NCBI RefSeq assembly: GCF_000422085.1
Contig: NC_021741.1
Location: 2,108,001-2,172,000 of the forward strand
Length of the DNA stretch: 64,000 bases
Reading direction: 5' to 3'
DNA from: Serratia liquefaciens ATCC 27592
Lineage (GTDB): Bacteria > Pseudomonadota > Gammaproteobacteria > Enterobacterales > Enterobacteriaceae
Positions within the stretch are counted from its first letter, which is position 1. Each line of letters starts with the position of its first letter. Of this stretch, positions 54,697-64,000 are shown piece after piece. The position numbers and the translations under genes were made by a program. Under the pieces are notes generated by a model that saw only the letters and a program-made list of their open reading frames with translations, did no database searches and was not told where the DNA came from.

Positions 54697-56733
54697 ATGA
54701 ACAAATTTGTCAGATTAACAGCAGTCGCGGGTCTGTTGTGGGCGGGCGTCAGTTACGGAGCGGACACAGCCAACATCCGCATCGATCAACTGCCCCAGCT
54801 TAAGCAGGAACCGCAACATGCAACGGTGAGTGAGCGCGTAACTTCGCGCTTCACTCGCTCTCATTACCGCCAGTTTGCCCTCGATGCGGACTTTTCAGGC
54901 AAGATCTTCGATCGTTACCTGAATATGCTGGACTACAACCATAACGTGTTGCTGGCCTCCGACGTGGCGCAATTCGCCGACAAGCGCAACCAGCTTGGCG
55001 AAGAGCTGAAAAGCGGTAAGCTGGATACGCCATACGCGCTGTACAATCTGGCCCAAAAACGCCGTTTTGAGCGTTACACCTATGCCTTGTCGCTGCTGGA
55101 AAAGCCAATGAGCTTCACCGGCAACGACACTATCGATCTCGACCGCAGCAAAGCGCCGTGGCCGAAAGACAAGGCCGAACTGGACAGCCTGTGGGATGCC
55201 AAAGTCAAATATGACGAGCTGAACCTCAAACTGACCGGCAAGACCGACAAGGAAATTCGCGAAACGCTGACCAAACGCTATCAGTTCGCTATTAAGCGCC
55301 TGACGCAAAGCAACAGCGAAGACGTATTCCAACTGGCGATGAATGCCTTCGCGCATGAAATCGACCCGCATACCAATTATCTGTCCCCGCGCAATACCGA
55401 GCAGTTCAACACCGAAATGAGCCTGTCATTGGAAGGCATCGGTGCCGTGCTGCAGATGGATGACGACTACACCCTGATCAATTCCATGGTACCGGGTGGC
55501 CCAGCGGCGAAGAGCAAAGCGATCACCGTGGGTGACCGTATTGTCGGCGTTGGCCAGGCGGGTAAACCTATGGTCGATGTTATCGGCTGGCGTCTGGACG
55601 ATGTGGTTTCGCTGATCAAAGGGCCGAAGGGCAGCAAAGTGCGCCTGGATATCCTGCCTGCGGGCAAAGGCACCAAAACCCGTGTGGTCACACTGACCCG
55701 TGAGCGTATTCGTCTGGAAGATCGCGCGGTGAAGATGACCATCAAGACCGTCGGCAAAGAGAAAGTCGCGGTGATGGACATCCCAGGCTTCTACGTTGGC
55801 CTGACCGATGATGTGAAAGTTCAGTTGCAGAAGATGGCCAAGCAGAACGTCAAGAGCCTGATCATCGATCTGCGCACCAACGGCGGCGGCGCGCTGACCG
55901 AAGCGGTATCACTGTCCGGTCTGTTCATTCCGAGCGGTCCGGTGGTGCAGGTGCGTGACAACAACGGTAAGGTGCGTGAAGACGCGGACACCGACGGCGT
56001 GACCTACTACAAAGGGCCGCTGGTGGTACTGGTTGACCGCTTCAGTGCCTCTGCTTCCGAGATCTTTGCTGCGGCGATGCAGGACTATGGCCGCGCGCTG
56101 ATCGTCGGTGAACCGACCTTCGGTAAAGGCACCGTCCAGCAGTACCGTTCGCTGAACCGCATTTACGACCAGATGCTGCGTCCGGAATGGCCTGCGTTGG
56201 GCTCGGTGCAATACACCATTCAGAAGTTCTACCGCGTGAATGGCGGCAGTACCCAGCGTAAAGGCGTAACCCCGGATATCCTGATGCCGAGCGGCATTGA
56301 TCCGGCGGAAACCGGTGAAGCCTTTGAAGACAATGCGATGCCGTGGGACAGTATTAATGCGGCGACCTACACCAAAACCGGCGATCTGAAGCCTTTCGAT
56401 CCTGAATTGCTGAAAGATCACGAGCAGCGTATCGCCAAGGATCCTGAGTTCCAGTACATCGCGCAGGATATCGCCCATTACAAGGCGCTGAAGGACAAGC
56501 GCAACATCGTTTCACTCAATCTTGCCCAGCGTGAGAAAGAGAACCACGATGATGACGCTACCCGTTTGCAGCGCATTAATGACCGCCTGCAGCGCGCCGG
56601 TAAAAAGCCGTTGAAGAAGCTGGAGGATCTGCCGAAGGATTACCAGGAGCCCGACCCATACCTGGATGAAACCGTGCATATCGCTCTGGATCTGGCGCAC
56701 CTTGAACAGGCGCAGCCAGCGGCAGCGAAGTAA
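54697..56733 (+). CDS. prc: tail-specific periplasmic protease Prc
   Basis: 678 residues from the ATG at 54697, behind GGAGG-like ACGGAGG. Signal peptide ending SYGA. PDZ domain around 240-330, catalytic Ser452 in FSASASEIF and Lys477 in TFGKGTVQ, the same numbers as E. coli Prc. It cuts periplasmic proteins at their C-termini and, with NlpI, trims peptidoglycan hydrolases. A strong terminator follows. Confidence 0.95.
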   Translation: MNKFVRLTAVAGLLWAGVSYGADTANIRIDQLPQLKQEPQHATVSERVTSRFTRSHYRQFALDADFSGKIFDRYLNMLDYNHNVLLASDVAQFADKRNQLGEELKSGKLDTPYALYNLAQKRRFERYTYALSLLEKPMSFTGNDTIDLDRSKAPWPKDKAELDSLWDAKVKYDELNLKLTGKTDKEIRETLTKRYQFAIKRLTQSNSEDVFQLAMNAFAHEIDPHTNYLSPRNTEQFNTEMSLSLEGIGAVLQMDDDYTLINSMVPGGPAAKSKAITVGDRIVGVGQAGKPMVDVIGWRLDDVVSLIKGPKGSKVRLDILPAGKGTKTRVVTLTRERIRLEDRAVKMTIKTVGKEKVAVMDIPGFYVGLTDDVKVQLQKMAKQNVKSLIIDLRTNGGGALTEAVSLSGLFIPSGPVVQVRDNNGKVREDADTDGVTYYKGPLVVLVDRFSASASEIFAAAMQDYGRALIVGEPTFGKGTVQQYRSLNRIYDQMLRPEWPALGSVQYTIQKFYRVNGGSTQRKGVTPDILMPSGIDPAETGEAFEDNAMPWDSINAATYTKTGDLKPFDPELLKDHEQRIAKDPEFQYIAQDIAHYKALKDKRNIVSLNLAQREKENHDDDATRLQRINDRLQRAGKKPLKKLEDLPKDYQEPDPYLDETVHIALDLAHLEQAQPAAAK

Positions 56734-56753
56734 CGCAGCCAAGCACCAAAAAG

Positions 56754-56781
56754 AAAAACGCACCTTCGGGTGCGTTTTTTA
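56754..56781 (+). terminator. rho-independent terminator of prc
   Basis: AAAAACGCACC - TTCG - GGTGCGTTTTTT, 21 bases after the stop. Confidence 0.92.
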
Positions 56782-56832
56782 ATGGGCGCGGTCAGGGCCC
56801 CGAGTCGAAATTAAACGTTTTGTGAGGTCACG

Positions 56833-57216
56833 ATGAGCGACTTAAGCCCGTCAATGCGCGCTGTACTCCGTTTTGAAGCCGTGCTGGTGTTGATACTGTC
56901 CGTGGTGATATACCACGGACAACACTACAGTTGGGGATTGTTTGCCGCCTGTTTCCTGATCCCCGACATCTCTTTTCTGGCCTATGTATTGGGTAAAAAA
57001 GCGGGGGCCATCGGCTATAACCTTGCCCACTCTTATATTGGACCGGCGTTGTGCGGCCTGGTATTTGCGGGAACCCAACAGCCACACTGGTTGATGGCGG
57101 CGTTGATTTGGGGCGCGCATATCGGTTTTGATCGAGCCTTGGGTTATGGGCTGAAATACGCTAGCGGCTTTGCAGATACCCATCTTGGCGGGCTGGGACG
57201 TAAACCACAGCGTTAA
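56833..57216 (+). CDS. DUF4260 membrane protein
   Basis: 127 residues. Three to four hydrophobic segments (VLVLILSVVIYHG, LFAACFLIPDISFLAYVLG, GPALCGLVFAG) and the family end AHIGFDRALGYGLKYASGF-DTHLG. DUF4260 has no proven function; it is a small inner-membrane protein. It lies between prc and htpX, where I recall no such gene in E. coli, so it is probably an added gene. Confidence 0.82.
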   Translation: MSDLSPSMRAVLRFEAVLVLILSVVIYHGQHYSWGLFAACFLIPDISFLAYVLGKKAGAIGYNLAHSYIGPALCGLVFAGTQQPHWLMAALIWGAHIGFDRALGYGLKYASGFADTHLGGLGRKPQR

Positions 57217-57623
57217 AATACCGCCCCCTCGAAGTGCGAGGCCGGTGTACAGCCCGCTTTCTTGCGATTACGTAAGCCCAGTTGCCGCCGGCGAGGAAAT
57301 AGATCAGGGAGCGACGGTAAGGGTAGCGCTTTGTGACGTAAATCTTACCGGCTGGGGCTGGCGGACACTTTGCTTCCTGTGCAGGGGACGGAATTTTGTT
57401 CGGTTGTTCCGATTGGCTCGCAGATAAAATTCCCATAAAAACTCGCCGCTTTACGCAACAATCGTTTACAATTTGGGGAGTATTGCTGAAGCGCCGTTTT
57501 TGTAAAGTTTCGTATTTTTAGTAGGTTAATGGCGTGCAACTCTTGAAACTGTGATGAATGCCCATACGATCTAGGGTATCCAAGGCAGCGTTTTGTTAAC
57601 ATTTATGAGGAAGTAAACATTTT
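57217..57623 (+). promoter_or_regulatory. htpX control region
   Basis: 407 bases without a gene. A sigma-32-like promoter (CTTGAAA-N12-CCCATA) lies at 57542-57566, and a CpxR-like box (GTAAA-N5-GTATT) at 57502-57516. E. coli htpX responds to heat shock and to Cpx, so both fit. The left 200 bases hold no feature I can name. Confidence 0.6.
57542..57570 (+). promoter_or_regulatory. candidate sigma-32 promoter of htpX
   Basis: CTTGAAA at 57542-57548, 12-base spacer, CCCATACGAT from 57561. It matches the heat-shock consensus (CTTGAAA-N11-16-CCCCAT-T) except one C, 54 bases upstream of the ATG. Confidence 0.68.
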
Positions 57624-58502
57624 ATGATGCGTATAGCTCTGTTCCTGCTCACCAACCTGGCGGTGATGTTGGTTTTCGGGCTGGTGCTCAGCCTGACAGG
57701 AATCCAATCCAGTAGCGTTCAGGGCCTGATGATCATGGCCGGTCTGTTCGGCTTCGGCGGTTCTTTTGTCTCACTGCTGATGTCCAAATGGATGGCGCTG
57801 CGCTCCGTTGGCGGGGAAGTGATTGAACAGCCGCGTAACGAAACCGAAAACTGGCTGCTGGAAACGGTACGTCGTCAGTCGCAGCAGGCGGGCATTGCCA
57901 TGCCGCAGGTCGCTATTTATCACGCACCGGACATTAACGCCTTCGCCACCGGCGCGCGTCGCAACGCTTCGTTGGTCGCCGTCAGTACCGGTCTGCTGCA
58001 GAGCATGAGCCGTGACGAAGCGGAGGCGGTTATCGCCCATGAAATCAGTCACGTCGCTAACGGTGACATGGTCACCATGACGCTGATTCAGGGTATCGTG
58101 AACACCTTCGTGATCTTTATCTCGCGCCTGATTGCGCAGGTGGCCGCCGGCTTCCTGGGTAACCGTGACGGTGAAGGGGAAGGTAACGGCAATCCGATGA
58201 TCTATTTTGCCGTGTCGATGGTGTTGGAACTGGTGTTCGGTATCCTGGCCAGCATCATCACCATGTGGTTCTCGCGTCACCGTGAGTTCTACGCCGACGC
58301 AGGCTCAGCCAAACTGGTGGGCCGCGAGAAGATGATCGCGGCGCTGCAACGGCTGAAAACCAGCTATGAACCGCAGGAAGCAGGCAGCATGATGGCGTTT
58401 TGCATTAACGGCAAATCCAAGTCGTTCAGCGAACTCTTCATGTCTCACCCGCCGCTCGATAAACGTATCGAAGCGCTGCGTTCAGGCCAGTACCTGAAGT
58501 AA
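57624..58502 (+). CDS. htpX: membrane zinc protease HtpX
   Basis: 292 residues, almost the E. coli protein. Two N-terminal membrane helices, zinc motif HEISH at 139-143 with Glu140, two further helices, then [15 protein letters not shown] carrying the third ligand. It degrades misfolded inner-membrane proteins together with FtsH. Upstream sequence carries likely heat-shock and Cpx sites. Confidence 0.96.
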   Translation: MMRIALFLLTNLAVMLVFGLVLSLTGIQSSSVQGLMIMAGLFGFGGSFVSLLMSKWMALRSVGGEVIEQPRNETENWLLETVRRQSQQAGIAMPQVAIYHAPDINAFATGARRNASLVAVSTGLLQSMSRDEAEAVIAHEISHVANGDMVTMTLIQGIVNTFVIFISRLIAQVAAGFLGNRDGEGEGNGNPMIYFAVSMVLELVFGILASIITMWFSRHREFYADAGSAKLVGREKMIAALQRLKTSYEPQEAGSMMAFCINGKSKSFSELFMSHPPLDKRIEALRSGQYLK

Positions 58503-58518
58503 CCTAAAGAACGTAAAA

Positions 58519-58544
58519 AACCCCGGCTTGCCGGGGTTTTTTTT
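58519..58544. terminator. bidirectional terminator htpX / yebQ
   Basis: AACCCCGG - CTTG - CCGGGGTT flanked by A and T runs; it serves convergent htpX and yebQ. Confidence 0.9.
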
Positions 58545-58551
58545 ATGCCCG

Positions 58552-59946
58552 CTATTTGGCTTGCTCACGGTTTTCTACCGCTTGCGTACGCGGTTGGGTA
58601 ATGCGCAGGCTGCTGACTGCCGCCGCCAGCGTGGCAAAGGTACCGGCCAGAATCAACGAAGCGTGGGTACCGGAAGTGGGGAACAAATTGAACATCAGTG
58701 CCACCAGTGCGGCACCGGAAGTCTGCCCCAATAAGCGGGCGGTACCCAACATGCCGCTGGCGCCGCCGCTGCGGTTGCGCGGGGCGGCGGAAATAATGGT
58801 GTGGTTATTGGGCGATTGAAACAGCCCGAAGCCGGCGCCGCACAGCACCATGCGCCAAATGATATCCAGATCGGAAGGGTTATGCGGCAGCAATGCCAGC
58901 AAGAATAACCCCAATGCAAACACCGCCAGGCCGATACAACCCAATAATCCGGCGTGGATCCGCTCCACCAGCCGCCCGGCCAATGGCGCCATGACGATAA
59001 TCGCCAGCGGCCAGGGGGTCAGCAACAGCCCGGTGGCGACCTCATCGCGGCCCAGCGTCCCTTGCAGAAAGAAAGGTAACGAAACCATTGCCAGCATTTG
59101 TGCGGTAAAGGAACAAATTGATGTGCCCATCGACAGGGCGAAAATCGGGATACGCAGCAGGTCTACCGGCAGCAGCGGAAATTCCTGGCGCAGCTGGCGG
59201 CGGACAAAGAAGAAGCCAATGACCAGCAGCGCGGCGATTTCACTGAAAATCAACGTCAGGCTCTGGCCCTGAGCAAAACCGCTGATGGCGGTGATCAGCA
59301 GCCCGAAAGTCAGGGCGTTCATCACCGCACTGGTTGGGTCGAAACGCTGATTGGTGCTCTTTTGACTATTGGCGGGAAGATATTTCATCCCCAGCAGCAA
59401 CGCCACAATGCCGATCGGCAAGTTGATGGCAAACAGCCATTGCCACGAGGCCACCGAGAGGATTGCCGCCGCCACCGTGGGCCCGGCAGCCGAAGAAAAG
59501 GCGACAATCAGCGAGTTGATGCCCATGCCGCGTCCGAGAAAACGTTGCGGATAGATAATGCGGATCAGTGCGGTGTTGACGCTCATGATGGCGGCGGCGC
59601 CAAACCCCTGAAGCACGCGAGCAATAGTCAGTGTCGTCAGCGAGTCGGACAGTGCGCAAAACAGTGAGGTCACGCTGAAGACCAGCAAACCGGCCTGATA
59701 GATGCGGCGATAGCCAATCAGATCGCCGAGCGAGGCCAGCGACAACAGGGAAATGGTGATGGCTAACTGATAGGCGTTCACCACCCAGATGGAGCTGGCC
59801 GGGCTGGCGTTCAGATCGCGAGCGATAGTCGGCAGGGCCACGTTGGCGATTGCGCCGTCGAGCACGGAAACGGTAATGCCGAGGGCAATGGCGAGGATTG
59901 CCCCATAGCGCTGCGGGACGGGGAGGCCGTCGGTACAAGAACGCAT
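58552..59946 (-). CDS. yebQ: MFS drug-efflux-type transporter YebQ
   Basis: 464 residues from the ATG at 59946, because E. coli YebQ starts at the matching point (…DGLPVPQRYGAI); the frame open to 60291 adds unrelated residues. DHA2-type carrier with fourteen helices: SVLDGAIANVALPTIA in helix 1 and ARVLQGFGAAAIMSVN in motif C region. The substrate is not established. It is divergent from kdgR and convergent with htpX, as in E. coli. Confidence 0.92.
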   Translation of the reverse strand: MRSCTDGLPVPQRYGAILAIALGITVSVLDGAIANVALPTIARDLNASPASSIWVVNAYQLAITISLLSLASLGDLIGYRRIYQAGLLVFSVTSLFCALSDSLTTLTIARVLQGFGAAAIMSVNTALIRIIYPQRFLGRGMGINSLIVAFSSAAGPTVAAAILSVASWQWLFAINLPIGIVALLLGMKYLPANSQKSTNQRFDPTSAVMNALTFGLLITAISGFAQGQSLTLIFSEIAALLVIGFFFVRRQLRQEFPLLPVDLLRIPIFALSMGTSICSFTAQMLAMVSLPFFLQGTLGRDEVATGLLLTPWPLAIIVMAPLAGRLVERIHAGLLGCIGLAVFALGLFLLALLPHNPSDLDIIWRMVLCGAGFGLFQSPNNHTIISAAPRNRSGGASGMLGTARLLGQTSGAALVALMFNLFPTSGTHASLILAGTFATLAAAVSSLRITQPRTQAVENREQAK

Positions 59947-60157
59947 GTTGATCTCGAAGGTATTAATCCGGGGGAGTATTACCATGCTAATCATGTTCGT
60001 CTGCGATTGCATCCACAGTTTTCCGTTCAATTGTAATAACCGATGAGATCCCAGCGTGCATTCAGCCCAGCCCGATTGCGTGGCTTCTGCGGTACCGCGT
60101 ATACTGAAACCCTTGTTCAAATTTCTTAAAACACAAAAGCTGGGTAGGATTTTGACT

Positions 60158-60949
60158 ATGGTGAACGCAGATCCAGATAAACAACCGGATGCGGTTTCCT
60201 CCGTGCTGAAGGTATTCGGTATCTTGCAGGCGCTGGGCGAAGAGCGTGAGATTGGCATTACTGAGCTTTCCCAGCGGGTGATGATGTCCAAAAGTACCGT
60301 ATACCGTTTTCTTCAGACCATGAAGTCGTTGGGCTATGTGTCGCAGGAAGGGGAAACGGAAAAATATGCCCTGACGCTCAAGCTGTTTGAACTGGGTGCC
60401 AAGTCGTTGCAGAACGTCGATCTGATCCGTATTGCAGATGTTCAAATGCGTGAACTGTCGAATCATACCCGGGAAGCTATTCACCTTGGGGCGCTGGACG
60501 AAGACAGCATTGTCTATATCCATAAAATCGACGCGCAATATAACCTGCGCATGTATTCACGCATCGGTCGGCGTAACCCGTTGCACAGTACCGCGATCGG
60601 TAAAGTGTTGTTGGCGTGGCGCGATAGGGCGGAAGTGGCGCAAATTCTGTCGCAGATTGAATTTACCCGCAGCACGCCGAACACCCTGACCGATGCCGGG
60701 GCGCTGCTGTCGCTGTTGGATCAAGTGCGTGAACAGGGTGTGGGTGAGGACATCGAAGAGCAAGAAGAAGGGCTGCGCTGTATTGCGGTGCCGGTATTTG
60801 ACCGCTTTGGCGTAGTGACCGCCGGCCTGAGCATTTCGTTCCCGTCGATTCGTTACTCTGAAGATGCCAGGGCAGATTACGTCAAACGTCTGCACACCGC
60901 CGCGCGCAACATTTCTGAGCAAATGGGCTATCACGACTACCCGTACTGA
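60158..60949 (+). CDS. kdgR: KdgR, pectin and ketodeoxygluconate catabolism repressor
   Basis: 263 residues from the ATG at 60158, the start shared with E. coli KdgR (…NADPDKQPDAVSSVLKVFG). IclR-type winged helix (ELSQRVMMSKSTVYRFLQTMKSLGYV) and IclR effector domain. It represses kdg and pectin genes and is released by 2-keto-3-deoxygluconate. The reading frame open upstream to 60056 is not needed. Confidence 0.95.
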   Translation: MVNADPDKQPDAVSSVLKVFGILQALGEEREIGITELSQRVMMSKSTVYRFLQTMKSLGYVSQEGETEKYALTLKLFELGAKSLQNVDLIRIADVQMRELSNHTREAIHLGALDEDSIVYIHKIDAQYNLRMYSRIGRRNPLHSTAIGKVLLAWRDRAEVAQILSQIEFTRSTPNTLTDAGALLSLLDQVREQGVGEDIEEQEEGLRCIAVPVFDRFGVVTAGLSISFPSIRYSEDARADYVKRLHTAARNISEQMGYHDYPY

Positions 60950-60971
60950 TCCCGTCAGTTGACCAAATCAA

Positions 60972-61005
60972 GGGCGCAGCCATTCACCGGCGGCGCCCTT
61001 TTTTG
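60972..61005 (+). terminator. terminator of kdgR (GGGCGC family, copy 4)
   Basis: GGGCGC - N15 - GCGCCC followed by TTTTTT. The loop shares CATTCACCG with the hairpin at 17723. It may also serve phnR on the minus strand, since the two genes converge. Confidence 0.82.
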
Positions 61006-61023
61006 TTTGGCACAGTGCAGAGA

Positions 61024-61743
61024 TCACAGCGTATCGACCTCAATGCGCAGGCTGTCATGTCGCCAGTATTCGATATCAAAATCGAGAATTCGCCCGTGCT
61101 GGTCGTAGTTTAACCGGCGTAGCAGCAGTGCGGGCAGGCCAACCATCGCGCCCAACGCAGTGGCGGCGGCGTATGGCAGGGCGGTAGGGTAAAACGACAG
61201 GTGCATCCGGTGGTAAATCAAATTGTACCGTTGCTGATAAATCTCGGTGAGGCTGCCGTTAAGATCCTGGTTGAGCAATTCAGGCACCCGCTGCGGCAGG
61301 CAGTGGTTCTCGCAATAGCAAATAGCCCGGCCGTCGGCATAGCGTACGCGGCGCAGCAGATAAATTGGGTCACTCGGCTCCAGCGCTAATGGTCGCATGA
61401 CGTCGAGAGGCACCGCGGTTTTTTCGGCGGACAACAGCTCAGTGCGCGGCGTGCGCCCCTGCTCCTGGCATAACCGGTGGAAGTTGGTGTTCTGCGTCGG
61501 ATCCAACCACAACCTTTCCGGCGTAACAAACCAACCCCTGCGGTCTGCGCGGTAGATGGCACCGGTGGCTTCCAACTGCGCCAGGCTTTCCCGTACGGTG
61601 ACACGAGTAGTAGAGAAAATGGTGCACAGTTCACGCTCGGAAGGCAGCTTATCGCCCGCCTGCAGCGCGCCGCGAGTGATACGCGCCTGTAGCTGTTCCT
61701 TGATTTGCAGGTAGTGGGGCAACTCACCCAGATGTTCTTTCAT
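61024..61743 (-). CDS. phnR: PhnR, GntR-family regulator of 2-aminoethylphosphonate genes
   Basis: 239 residues. GntR winged helix ([43 protein letters not shown]) and a UTRA effector domain. Divergent from phnW, as in Salmonella, with an operator-like palindrome before phnW. The ligand is probably 2-aminoethylphosphonate. Confidence 0.88.
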   Translation of the reverse strand: MKEHLGELPHYLQIKEQLQARITRGALQAGDKLPSERELCTIFSTTRVTVRESLAQLEATGAIYRADRRGWFVTPERLWLDPTQNTNFHRLCQEQGRTPRTELLSAEKTAVPLDVMRPLALEPSDPIYLLRRVRYADGRAICYCENHCLPQRVPELLNQDLNGSLTEIYQQRYNLIYHRMHLSFYPTALPYAAATALGAMVGLPALLLRRLNYDQHGRILDFDIEYWRHDSLRIEVDTL

Positions 61744-61860
61744 TTCATCTCGCTATCGCATTTCGGCACGCGCTCATTATACATGCCCAGATGAATTTTT
61801 TGTTTCACCTGCGGTTGGCGTTTGACCCGAAGGCCGGGTTGCGGTCAGTATAATACTCAT

Positions 61861-61873
61861 CTGGTATAGACCA
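61861..61873. promoter_or_regulatory. candidate PhnR operator
   Basis: CTGGTATAGACCA, an imperfect palindrome of the TGGTNTANACCA type bound by UTRA-domain GntR proteins, 14 bases before the phnW ATG and beside a TATAAT at 61849-61854. Confidence 0.7.
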
Positions 61874-61887
61874 ATTGGGTGAATGAG

Positions 61888-62991
61888 ATGTCTGAGCACG
61901 ATTATTTGCTGTTAACCCCTGGCCCGTTGACCACCTCAAAAACGGTGAAGGAAGCGATGCTGTTCGATAGCTGTACCTGGGATGAAGATTACAACCTGGG
62001 CGTGGTGCAGAGCATTCGTCAGAAGCTCGAGGCGCTGGCGACTCGGTCAACGGGCTACACCTCAGTGCTGTTGCAAGGCAGCGGCAGTTTTGCGGTCGAA
62101 GCGGTATTGGGCACGGTAATGGGGCCGCAGGACAAATTGCTGATCGTCAATAACGGCGCTTATGGTGCGCGGATGATCGAAATGGCCCGATTGATGGACA
62201 TCAATCACCATGCGTTCAACTGTGGTGAAGTGAATGAGCCGGATGTTGAGGCGATGGAGGCGGTATTGAAAGGCGATGCTGGCATCAGCCATATCGCCAT
62301 GGTGCATTGTGAAACCACCACGGGAATGCTGAATCCGCTGGAGCGCGTCTCAGGCCTGGCGGCGCGAAATGGCAAAACCCTGATCGTGGATGCGATGAGC
62401 AGTTTCGGCGGTATTCCGCTGGATGTCGATGCGCTCGGCATTGATTATCTGATCAGCTCGGCCAATAAATGCATTCAGGGCGTGCCGGGTTTCGCCTTTG
62501 TTATTGCCCGCCGCAATGAACTGAATAAGTGCGCGGGGCGCTCGCGCTCGCTGTCGTTGGATCTGTATGCCCAGTGGCGCTGTATGGAAGATAATGCCGG
62601 CAAATGGCGCTTTACCTCGCCGACGCATACGGTGCTGGCGTTTGCTCAGGCGCTGCGCGAGCTGGAGCAAGAAGGGGGGATCGATGCCCGCCACGCTCGT
62701 TACCGGGCAAACCAGCAGCGGCTGGTGGCTGGGATGCGCGCGCTGGGGTTCGAAACCCTGTTGGAGGATGATTTGCACTCGCCGATCATCACCGCGTTTT
62801 ATTCACCGAAGGCCGACACTTACCGTTTTACCGAGTTCTATCAGCGCCTGAAACAGCAGGGCTTTGTCATCTATCCGGGCAAGGTATCGCAGAGCGACTG
62901 CTTCCGCATTGGCAATATCGGCGAAGTTTACCCGCAGGATATCGAACGTTTGCTGGCCGCGGTCGGGCAGGCAATGTACTGGGAGCAATGA
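61888..62991 (+). CDS. phnW: 2-aminoethylphosphonate-pyruvate aminotransferase
   Basis: 367 residues from the ATG at 61888. A GTG at 61879 is open, but with 61888 the PLP-lysine in SSANKCIQG is Lys194, the Salmonella number. The class V aminotransferase core includes [18 protein letters not shown] and [15 protein letters not shown]. It moves the amino group of 2-aminoethylphosphonate to pyruvate, giving phosphonoacetaldehyde and alanine. Confidence 0.95.
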   Translation: MSEHDYLLLTPGPLTTSKTVKEAMLFDSCTWDEDYNLGVVQSIRQKLEALATRSTGYTSVLLQGSGSFAVEAVLGTVMGPQDKLLIVNNGAYGARMIEMARLMDINHHAFNCGEVNEPDVEAMEAVLKGDAGISHIAMVHCETTTGMLNPLERVSGLAARNGKTLIVDAMSSFGGIPLDVDALGIDYLISSANKCIQGVPGFAFVIARRNELNKCAGRSRSLSLDLYAQWRCMEDNAGKWRFTSPTHTVLAFAQALRELEQEGGIDARHARYRANQQRLVAGMRALGFETLLEDDLHSPIITAFYSPKADTYRFTEFYQRLKQQGFVIYPGKVSQSDCFRIGNIGEVYPQDIERLLAAVGQAMYWEQ

Positions 62992-62999
62992 GGATGAGC

Positions 63000-63809
63000 A
63001 TGAGTCAGATTAACGCAGTAATACTCGACTGGGCCGGCACCACGGTAGATTTCGGCTCCTTTGCGCCAACGCAGATTTTTGTTGAAGCCTTTAAGCAGAC
63101 CTTTGATATCGACATCAGCCTGGCGGAGGCGCGCATTCCGATGGGGTTGGGCAAATGGCAGCACATTGAGGCTTTGGGCAAATTGCCCGAGGTGGATGCA
63201 CGTTGGCGGCAGCAGTTGGGCCGCTCCATGAGTCATCAGGACATTGACGCGCTGTATCAGGCTTTTATGCCGTTGCAAATCGCCAAGGTGGTCGACTTTG
63301 CCGATCCGATTGAGGGTGTGCCACAGGTGATTGCTGCATTGCGTGAGCAGGGCATCAAGATAGGTTCCTGTTCGGGTTATCCGCGGGCGGTGATGGAAGT
63401 GCTGGCGCCGGCAGCAGCGCTGCGAGGTTACGCGCCGGATCACTGGGTTGCGACTGACGATTTGGCCGCTGGTGGGCGTCCAGGCCCGTGGATGGCGCTG
63501 CAAAACGTGATTACGCTGGGTATCGATTCGGTGGCGCACTGTGTGAAAGTGGATGATGCAGTGCCGGGTATCAGCGAAGGATTGAATGCAGGCATGTGGA
63601 GCATCGGGCTGGCGCTGTCGGGTAACGAGTTTGGTGCTACCTGGCAGGAATACCAACAAATGAGTGAGTCGGAAGTTAACAAGCGGCGCGCTTTGGCAAC
63701 CGATAAACTGTATTCCGCCGGTGCGCACTACGTGATTGATACATTGGCACAACTGCCGGATGTGATTGCTGAAATCAATCAGCGACTGGCGGCGGGCGAA
63801 CGGCCCTGA
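63000..63809 (+). CDS. phnX: phosphonoacetaldehyde hydrolase
   Basis: 269 residues from the ATG at 63000, five bases after AGGA and aligned with Salmonella PhnX; upstream ATGs at 62988 and 62994 are possible, the first overlapping the phnW stop. HAD fold: nucleophile Asp10 in ILDWAGTT, Schiff-base Lys in [13 protein letters not shown], and [11 protein letters not shown]. It splits phosphonoacetaldehyde to acetaldehyde and phosphate, completing the two-step route to phosphate. Confidence 0.94.
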   Translation: MSQINAVILDWAGTTVDFGSFAPTQIFVEAFKQTFDIDISLAEARIPMGLGKWQHIEALGKLPEVDARWRQQLGRSMSHQDIDALYQAFMPLQIAKVVDFADPIEGVPQVIAALREQGIKIGSCSGYPRAVMEVLAPAAALRGYAPDHWVATDDLAAGGRPGPWMALQNVITLGIDSVAHCVKVDDAVPGISEGLNAGMWSIGLALSGNEFGATWQEYQQMSESEVNKRRALATDKLYSAGAHYVIDTLAQLPDVIAEINQRLAAGERP

Positions 63810-63829
63810 GTGGATTGCAGATATAAAAA

Positions 63830-63862
63830 AACCGGGGCTGCGAACAAGCCCCGGTTTTTTAT
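63830..63862. terminator. bidirectional terminator phnX / symporter
   Basis: AACCGGGGCT - GCGAACA - AGCCCCGGTT with A-run before and T-run after, between convergent genes. Confidence 0.92.
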
Positions 63863-63874
63863 TGCCGACGAGAT

Positions 63875-64000
63875 TTACTGGTGAGCCAGTTCCACTTCGT
63901 CTTCACTGTCCATAATGGACTTGTCTGTTTGCTTCATCAGTTGGCTGGTGATGGTACCTGCCGCCATAGAGCCGTTGACGTTCAGTGCGGTACGGCCCAT
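63875..64000 (-). CDS. TcyP/YdjN-like symporter, C-terminal end (cut by window edge)
   Basis: The last 41 residues of a leftward gene. [27 protein letters not shown] and an acidic tail ending ELAHQ resemble the C-terminus of the L-cystine symporter TcyP (YdjN) of the dicarboxylate/amino acid:cation symporter family, as I recall it. The body is outside the window, so the substrate is only likely. Confidence 0.6.
   Translation of the reverse strand: MGRTALNVNGSMAAGTITSQLMKQTDKSIMDSEDEVELAHQ

Noticed and set aside
59947..60291. Longer N-terminus for yebQ
   Set aside because: The extra 115 residues do not match the family, run through the kdgR promoter and overlap the kdgR start region.

Overview
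The window looks like chromosome of a Serratia species, most like the S. liquefaciens / proteamaculans / plymuthica group. Evidence read from the sequence: the core block rsmF-letB-letA-msrC-proQ-prc-htpX-yebQ-kdgR is enterobacterial in gene order and protein sequence, coding GC is high, and there is a serralysin-type metalloprotease, a csc sucrose operon and Enterobacterales versions of puu, hut and phn genes. I see no rRNA, tRNA, insertion sequence, prophage or CRISPR array.

Layout. 1-5220: putrescine utilisation (puuC partial, puuR and puuD on the minus strand; puuA and puuP on the plus strand), with three PuuR-like sites between puuD and puuA. 5437-11307: yddG, a small unknown gene, tsx, a CigR/RcnB-like exported protein, a secreted chorismate mutase and a D-aminopeptidase-like serine hydrolase. 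11589-16637: lower half of histidine utilisation (hutG, hutI, hutC, hutF, hutD) with two HutC-type palindromes; hutH and hutU are not here. 16716-20472: sucrose genes cscR, cscA and cscB, with two identical palindromic operators and a strong CRP site. 20645-23967: an MFS carrier, a GFA-family protein, and a PhlG/phloretin-hydrolase-like enzyme divergent from a TetR regulator.

23985-33669 is the most interesting part: a contiguous gene set that fits the five-step bacterial catabolism of ergothioneine (or S-methyl-ergothioneine) to glutamate. It holds a HAL-family lyase that has lost the Ala-Ser-Gly MIO triad and carries a signal peptide (ergothionase candidate), an MFS carrier, a urocanase paralogue with the conserved Cys replaced by Ala (thiourocanate hydratase candidate), a DUF917 / S-methyl-thiohydantoin-desulfurase family protein, a LysR regulator, a cyclic amidohydrolase (hydantoinase) and an N-carbamoyl-L-amino-acid hydrolase. 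The predicted end products are glutamate, trimethylamine, a sulfide or thiol, CO2 and ammonia.

33717-38883: pckA, a 2-hydroxycarboxylate transporter and a serralysin-family protease with RTX repeats. 39034-41492: several very small genes, including three tandem single-helix membrane proteins of 35, 35 and 45 residues, an ASCH-domain protein coupled to a C39-like cysteine peptidase, and yebV. 41629-47463: a complete archaic (Csu-type) chaperone-usher pilus operon. Compared with the E. coli order as I recall it, this operon sits between yebV and rsmF. 47743-60949: core genes for rRNA methylation, envelope lipid transport, methionine sulfoxide repair, RNA chaperone, two proteases, an MFS pump and KdgR. 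61024-63809: 2-aminoethylphosphonate degradation (phnR, phnW, phnX). The window ends in the C-terminus of a TcyP-like symporter.

Common theme: much of the accessory content scavenges nitrogen and carbon from small organic molecules (putrescine, histidine, ergothioneine-type betaines, aminoethylphosphonate, sucrose), and several of these routes end in glutamate. All coordinates include the stop codon. Functional calls come from reading protein sequence and from recalled family knowledge; no database search was run.
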